From Anaerolineae bacterium (GTDB lineage Bacteria > Chloroflexota > Anaerolineae > B4-G1), in the NCBI GenBank assembly GCA_027079895.1, contig JALWUZ010000329.1, positions 1 through 5,930 of the forward strand: a stretch of 5,930 nt of DNA, in the 5' to 3' direction. This document shows positions 1-3,091 of this stretch, one piece after another. Position 1 is the stretch's first letter. Every line of letters begins with the position of its first letter. Made by a program: the position numbers and the translations under genes. Under the pieces are notes generated by a model. That model searched no databases. It saw only the letters and a program-made list of their open reading frames with translations, and was not told the origin of the DNA.

Positions 1-115
1 TGCCGGAGGGGGCGCGTCGGCTCGGCCAACCCCCCACGACTTACCGGCCTCCCCCGTTCCCTCAATCCTCTCTTTACTCTATGAGCCAGGTGTTTGCTTC
101 GAACCCCCCGCCAGT
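1..115. other. Left edge, no recognisable feature
   Basis: No start codon with a ribosome binding site, no RNA gene and no clear hairpin was seen on either strand. The reading frames crossing it are short, proline- and arginine-rich, and look like random GC-rich translation. It could contain the tail of a gene outside the window, but nothing here shows that. Confidence 0.4.
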
Positions 116-131
116 GGAGGCAGACACACAG

Positions 132-237
132 GGGGCAGACACACGGATCTGCCCCTACATTGGATACACAACCCCCCGGTGCGGCGCGGTAGGGGCAGAC
201 CCACGTGTCTGCCCCGCCCCTGCCGGGTTATCGCGCC
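132..237. repeat. Long direct repeat, copy 1 of 2
   Basis: This stretch, which is a type A hairpin, spacer, type B hairpin and spacer, matches 448-553 at an offset of 316 nt. By eye there are only 3 mismatches in 106 positions, at 145, 147 and 221. Such similarity over both hairpins and spacers points to recent duplication or gene conversion of a composite unit. Confidence 0.85.
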
Positions 238-301
238 CCGTCCAATGGGGGCAGACACACGGGTCTGCCCCACCCCAACCGGTCATCGCGTCCCGTCCAA
301 T

Positions 302-352
302 GGGGGCAGACACACGGTGGGGGTAGACACACGGTGGGGGTAGACACACGGG
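302..352. repeat. 17-nt tandem repeat of truncated hairpin left arms
   Basis: Three head-to-tail copies of GGGGG(C/T)AGACACACGG(T/G) begin at 302, 319 and 336. Only the third continues into a right arm and so completes a hairpin. The pattern suggests replication slippage within the left arm and loop of a type A unit. Confidence 0.8.
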
Positions 353-360
353 TCTACCCC
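337..360. repeat. Variant hairpin with compensatory base change
   Basis: The left arm is GGGGTAGAC and the right arm is GTCTACCCC, whereas the other complete copies have GGGGCAGAC and GTCTGCCCC. Both sides of one base pair have changed (C-G to T-A), so the 9-bp stem is preserved. Confidence 0.85.
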
Positions 361-440
361 TACCACACACAACCCCCCGGTGCAGCGCGGTAGGGGCAGA
401 CCTACGTGTCTGCCCCACCCCAACCGGTCATCGCGCCCCG

Positions 441-480
441 TCCAATGGGGGCAGACACACAGGTCTGCCCCTACATTGGA
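441..480. repeat. Extended 40-nt type A hairpin
   Basis: Outside the 9-bp core stem at 448-471, the left flank TCCAATG (441-447) is the reverse complement of the right flank CATTGGA (474-480), with a 2-nt TA bulge at 472-473. The full element is therefore a hairpin with about 16 paired positions. The copies at 132 and 248 keep only one flank each: CATTGGA at 158-164 and TCCAATG at 241-247. Confidence 0.8.
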
Positions 481-553
481 TACACAACCCCCCGGTGCGG
501 CGCGGTAGGGGCAGACCCACGTGTCTGCCCCGCCCCCGCCGGGTTATCGCGCC
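448..553. repeat. Long direct repeat, copy 2 of 2, entering cdd
   Basis: This is the partner of 132-237. Its right end (GCCGGGTTATCGCGCC, 538-553) runs into the end of the cytidine deaminase gene. It supplies the TAA stop (544-546) and the last codons. The hairpin at 508-531 begins 12 nt past the stop on the cdd transcript, where it could slow 3' exonucleases or weakly terminate transcription; it has no T-tract. Confidence 0.8.
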
Positions 554-942
554 GCCAGATCGTCCGCGCTGAAACTATCGGGGAGCAGGGCGGCTACCGT
601 CGTCTCGCGGTACGCGCCGCTGACATCGGCGATGAGCACCGCGATCTCCAGGCCGAACTCCGCCAGCGTTTGCCGACAGGAACCACAGGGCGAGCCGCCG
701 TTCTCCGTCACGACGGCCAGGGCGACGAACTCCCGTTCCCCCTCGGAGACCGCCTTGACCACCGCCACGCGCTCGGCGCAAATCCCCAGGGGATAGACGG
801 CGTTCTCGACATTGCAGCCGGTGTACACCCGCCCCGACTTCCCCAGGAGCGCGGCCCCGACACGGTAGCGCGAGTAGGGGGCATATGCTTTCCGGCGGGC
901 CTGAATCGCCTGGGCCACCAGTTCCTCCCGTGACCAGCCCAT
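544..942 (-). CDS. cdd: Cytidine deaminase
   Basis: This enzyme of pyrimidine salvage hydrolyses cytidine and deoxycytidine to uridine and deoxyuridine plus ammonia, in the cytoplasm. The 132 residues fit the short, single-domain, homotetrameric class (the Bacillus subtilis type). Visible motifs are the ligand-binding loop with N44, E46 and N47 in GCNVENA, the zinc and catalytic motif CAE (C55, E57) and PCGSC (C86, C89). C55, C86 and C89 are the expected zinc ligands and E57 the proton shuttle. All key residues are present. The ATG at 942 lies 1 nt past the glmU stop and is preceded by GGAGG about 6 nt upstream, inside glmU. This makes translational coupling likely. The last codons and the TAA stop coincide with the edge of the hairpin repeat, so the C-terminal tip may have been replaced by repeat sequence; the catalytic core is unaffected. 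Confidence 0.95.
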   Translation of the reverse strand: MGWSREELVAQAIQARRKAYAPYSRYRVGAALLGKSGRVYTGCNVENAVYPLGICAERVAVVKAVSEGEREFVALAVVTENGGSPCGSCRQTLAEFGLEIAVLIADVSGAYRETTVAALLPDSFSADDLAAR

Positions 943-943
943 C

Positions 944-2296
944 TCACTCCTCCTCGTCGGACGGCTTCACCCGCGCAGGGACGCCGTAGGCCACCGCCCC
1001 GGCGGGGATGTCGTGCGTCACCACCGCGCCGGCCCCGGTCTTCGCGCCCGCGCCGACCCGCACCGGAGCGATTAGCATCGTGTCCGAACCGATGAAGGCT
1101 CCCTCCCCGATCACCGTTTTGTGCTTGCGGACGCCGTCGTAGTTGCAGGTGATGGTGCCCGCGCCGATGTTCGCCCGTGCGCCGACCTCGGCGTCCCCCA
1201 GGTAACTGAAATGGCCCATCTTCGCGCCGGGCCCCAGCGTGGAGTTCTTCATCTCGCCGAAGTTGCCCATGTGCGCCCCCCGGCCGAGCCGCGCCCCTTT
1301 GCGCAGGTGGCCGAAGGGCCCGATGTCCGACTCATCCTCCATCACCGCCTGTTCCAAGACGGAGGCCGTCACCCGGCAGCGATTCCCAATCTCGCAGTCC
1401 ACGATGACGGTGTTGGGGCCGATGTCGCACCACGTGCCGATGACGGTCGCGCCGCGCAGGTGGGTATTGGGCCAGATGGTCGTGTCCCGCCCGATGGTGA
1501 CGGTGGGCTCGATGTAGGTCGTGGCCGGGTCTACCAACGTCACTCCGGCCAGCATCCACCGCTCGTTTATGCGGCGGCGGAGCACCGCGGCGGCCTCTGC
1601 CAGGTGAACCCGCGTGTTTATGCCCAGGGCCTCCGTCCGGTCGGCGGCGACGACGGCCTCCACCCGCCGCCCTTCGGCGACAGCCATCCCCACCAAGTCG
1701 GTGAGGTAGTATTCCTCTTTGGGGAGGCTGAGAGGGATGGCGTCCACGTGCTCCCAGAGCCATCCGGCGTCGAAACAGTACACGCCGGCGTTCAGTTCTC
1801 GGATGGCGAGTTGTTCCGGCGTGGCGACCGCCTCCTCGACGATCGCCCGCACCCCGCCGTCCGCGCCGCGGATGATGCGCCCGAAGCCGCGCGGGTTCTC
1901 GTCCGTCAGCGTCAACAGGGTCAGGGGGCCGCTGTTCTCCCGCTGTCGTTCCACCAGGCGGCGCAGGGTCGCCTCGGTCAGAAGGGGCATGTCGCCGTAA
2001 GTGACCAGCACCAGGTCGGCCTCCTCGCGGAGCAGGTCGCGAGCCTTGAGGACGGCGTGGCCGGTGCCGCGCTGTTCCTCCTGCACGACGAAGCGGGCGG
2101 AATCGCCCACCGCCTGCCGCACGGCGTCCGCGCCGTGGCCGACCACCAGCACCGGCGGCGCGGCGGTCAGGGCGCGTGCCGTCTCGACGGCGTAGGCGAC
2201 GAGCGGCTTGCCCAGCAGCGGATGGAGCACTTTGGGCCGGTCGGACTTCATCCGGGTGCCCTGACCGGCGGCCAGGATGACGACGCTCAGTTTCAT
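944..2296 (-). CDS. glmU: Bifunctional GlmU (uridyltransferase / acetyltransferase)
   Basis: GlmU makes UDP-GlcNAc from glucosamine-1-phosphate. The C-terminal domain acetylates with acetyl-CoA and the N-terminal domain attaches UMP from UTP, supplying cell-wall and polysaccharide synthesis in the cytoplasm. The 450 residues match the usual length (E. coli 456). The N-terminal pyrophosphorylase domain (about 1-228) shows LAAGQGTRMKS with P21-K22 (8-22), QRGTGHA (75-81), YGDMPLL with D102, LNAGVY (168-173), EYYLTDL (195-201) and GINTR with N226. The left-handed beta-helix acetyltransferase domain (about 250-440) shows hexapeptide repeats, NFGEMK (345-350), GHFSYLGDAEVG with the expected catalytic H362, and NIGAGTITCNYDG (376-388). 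ATG at 2296 is chosen because AGGAG lies 8 nt upstream and MKLSVVILAAG is the normal N-terminus. The GTG at 2332 lies in the leader hairpin and would add 12 unsupported residues. cdd follows after 1 nt. Confidence 0.97.
   Translation of the reverse strand: MKLSVVILAAGQGTRMKSDRPKVLHPLLGKPLVAYAVETARALTAAPPVLVVGHGADAVRQAVGDSARFVVQEEQRGTGHAVLKARDLLREEADLVLVTYGDMPLLTEATLRRLVERQRENSGPLTLLTLTDENPRGFGRIIRGADGGVRAIVEEAVATPEQLAIRELNAGVYCFDAGWLWEHVDAIPLSLPKEEYYLTDLVGMAVAEGRRVEAVVAADRTEALGINTRVHLAEAAAVLRRRINERWMLAGVTLVDPATTYIEPTVTIGRDTTIWPNTHLRGATVIGTWCDIGPNTVIVDCEIGNRCRVTASVLEQAVMEDESDIGPFGHLRKGARLGRGAHMGNFGEMKNSTLGPGAKMGHFSYLGDAEVGARANIGAGTITCNYDGVRKHKTVIGEGAFIGSDTMLIAPVRVGAGAKTGAGAVVTHDIPAGAVAYGVPARVKPSDEEE
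947..955 (-). promoter_or_regulatory. cdd ribosome binding site inside glmU
   Basis: The minus strand reads GAGGAGGAG followed by TGAGATG. The nine bases are the last three glutamate codons of GlmU and at the same time form the Shine-Dalgarno sequence for cdd. A ribosome finishing GlmU ends within 1 nt of the cdd start. Confidence 0.8.
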
Positions 2297-2304
2297 CGGT
2301 GACG

Positions 2305-2309
2305 CTCCT
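2305..2309 (-). promoter_or_regulatory. glmU ribosome binding site
   Basis: The minus strand reads AGGAG, then 8 nt, then ATG at 2296. It fixes the GlmU start. It lies only 5 nt past the base of the leader hairpin, so folding of that hairpin could affect ribosome access. Confidence 0.8.
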
Positions 2310-2314
2310 AAAGC

Positions 2315-2342
2315 AAAGCCGTCTGTGGACACAGACGGCTTT
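2315..2342 (-). terminator. Perfect 13-bp hairpin between tRNA-Gln and glmU
   Basis: AAAGCCGTCTGTG (2315-2327) and CACAGACGGCTTT (2330-2342) are exact reverse complements separated by 2 nt, so in RNA the loop would open to about 4 nt. On the minus strand the stem is followed by a broken T-rich stretch, GGCTTTGCTTTAGG. It begins 20 nt past the tRNA 3' end and lies 18 nt before the glmU ATG. It best fits an intrinsic terminator of the tRNA transcript, perhaps a leaky one that lets transcription continue into glmU. I see no separate promoter for glmU between the tRNA and the ATG. Confidence 0.75.
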
Positions 2343-2362
2343 GGCGTTCTGGATGGGGTAGG

Positions 2363-2434
2363 CTGGGGCGGCAGGATTCGAACCTGCGATACACGGATTC
2401 AAAGTCCGTTGCCTTGCCACTTGGCCACGCCCCA
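2363..2434 (-). tRNA. tRNA-Gln (anticodon UUG)
   Basis: The 72-nt cloverleaf folds completely. The acceptor stem is TGGGGCG with CGCCCCA and discriminator G (2363). The D arm is GCC-AAGTGGCAA-GGC-like. The anticodon stem is ACGGA with TCCGT around loop CTTTGAA, giving anticodon TTG. The T arm is GCAGG, TTCGAAT, CCTGC. UUG reads CAA and wobbles to CAG. The weak U1-A72 pair and the discriminator G are typical of bacterial glutamine tRNAs. The 3' CCA is not encoded (CCT follows), so it must be added after transcription. The gene has its own promoter upstream and a hairpin downstream. Confidence 0.96.
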
Positions 2435-2450
2435 GCGGGGAACGGATGTA

Positions 2451-2478
2451 ATCTTATCACAAAACGACCAGGCGTCAA
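2451..2478 (-). promoter_or_regulatory. Sigma-70-type promoter for tRNA-Gln
   Basis: On the minus strand a -35 box TTGACG (2478-2473) is followed by a 16-nt spacer and a -10 box TAAGAT (2456-2451). TGA directly before the -10 makes an extended -10 motif. The predicted start is about 7 nt downstream, a few bases before the tRNA 5' end at 2434. It is near-consensus, as expected for a tRNA gene, and probably also serves glmU-cdd by readthrough. Confidence 0.8.
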
Positions 2479-2494
2479 GAAGCAGTGCGCTCCA

Positions 2495-3091
2495 TCAGGA
2501 TTCACCCGCCGGCCGGTAGGGCTCCTCCTTCGGCAGATGGCTGACCAGCAGTTTCAGGTAGAAAAACGGCAGGAACCACTCCAGCCCGACCGTCGGCGTG
2601 AGGCCGTAGATGCTCACCAGCAGGGCCAGCGCGTAGAGCAGGAGGGACAGCGGACGGCGCAGGTACAGCGGCGACGTGAGTATGACCGCCGTTGCCACGA
2701 GGAGGTAGGCGGTCGTCACCCCGAAGAAGCCCCAGTCGAACGCACGGAAGAGCCAGGCCACGACGAACAGATGCACGGCGTGTACCGCCGTGAAAGCGAA
2801 GTGCTGCCAGAAGCCCTGCCCCTCACGGTGGTACCACCGTTTGGCCGTCGAGGTGGCGTTGGTGACGATGCCGCCGGTCATGTCGAAGGCGAACAACCCG
2901 GCGACCGCCAGTTGGACACCGCTCCATCCCAAGCCGCTCGAACTGGCGTAGAGCGGAGCGGCGATGCCGGCCAGCACCGCCGGCACGCTCTGAAGCCAGA
3001 CCTCGGCCGGGGTGGCCCCCGGGCCGATGAATATGTCGAGTGCGCCCCACAGCCCCGCGCGGGGCGGCGGATACTTCCAGTTGATGCTCAT
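2495..3091 (-). CDS. Multi-pass membrane protein, function unknown
   Basis: I do not recognise a named family. The 198 residues contain about five or six hydrophobic helices, roughly at 30-50, 57-76, 96-115, 121-142, 146-165 and 168-185. The region between helices two and three looks like a functional core: D70, then GGIVTNAT (73-80), KRWYHRE (84-90), and H97, H104 and H107 on the next helix. Clustered histidines with an aspartate in a membrane protein suggest metal or haem binding or proton chemistry, but that is inference only. There is no cleavable signal peptide; the soluble N-terminus has WKYPPPRAGLWG. The ATG at 3091 overlaps the TGA of the upstream surface-protein gene as ATGA and has an ideal AAGGAGGT 7 nt upstream, so the two are almost certainly co-translated. 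The stop lies about 17 nt before the -35 box of the tRNA promoter, and I see no terminator in that gap. Confidence 0.85.
   Translation of the reverse strand: MSINWKYPPPRAGLWGALDIFIGPGATPAEVWLQSVPAVLAGIAAPLYASSSGLGWSGVQLAVAGLFAFDMTGGIVTNATSTAKRWYHREGQGFWQHFAFTAVHAVHLFVVAWLFRAFDWGFFGVTTAYLLVATAVILTSPLYLRRPLSLLLYALALLVSIYGLTPTVGLEWFLPFFYLKLLVSHLPKEEPYRPAGES

Larger units (their letters stand above)
116..553. repeat. Extragenic hairpin repeat array (REP/BIME-like)
   Basis: The core unit is 24 nt, with arms GGGGCAGAC and GTCTGCCCC around a 6-nt loop. Full copies lie at 132-155, 192-215, 248-271, 337-360, 393-416, 448-471 and 508-531. Truncated left halves lie near 116-131, 302-318 and 319-335. 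Two loop classes occur. Type A is ACACGG or a close variant (132, 248, 337, 448); type B is CCACGT or CTACGT (192, 393, 508). The spacer after a type A unit usually contains CATTGGATACACAA and CCCCCCGGTGC. The spacer before a type A unit usually contains TCATCGCG or TTATCGCG and ends CCGTCCAATG. The organisation resembles REP/BIME arrays of other bacteria, but the sequence itself is not one I can assign to a named family. No transposase or RAYT gene is in the window. Frames through the array are repetitive artefacts, not genes. Confidence 0.9.

Noticed and set aside
116..553. CRISPR array
   Set aside because: The repeats are strongly palindromic, spacers recur as a few conserved classes rather than being unique, spacing is irregular, and no cas gene is present.
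406..933. Plus-strand 175-codon open frame running through the hairpin array into the cdd region
   Set aside because: Its first third is translated repeat and the rest is the antisense of cdd; there is no ribosome binding site or recognisable domain.
1121..2302. Plus-strand 393-codon open frame opposite glmU
   Set aside because: It is a GC-driven shadow: glmU on the other strand is an unmistakable full-length enzyme, and this frame has compositional bias and no motifs.
2297..2332. GTG start at 2332 extending GlmU by 12 residues
   Set aside because: It lies in the leader hairpin, has no ribosome binding site, and the family N-terminus begins at the ATG at 2296.
2277..2519. Plus-strand 80-codon open frame containing GGRIRTCDTRIQSPLP
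   Set aside because: This is antisense translation of a tRNA gene, a well-known annotation artefact.
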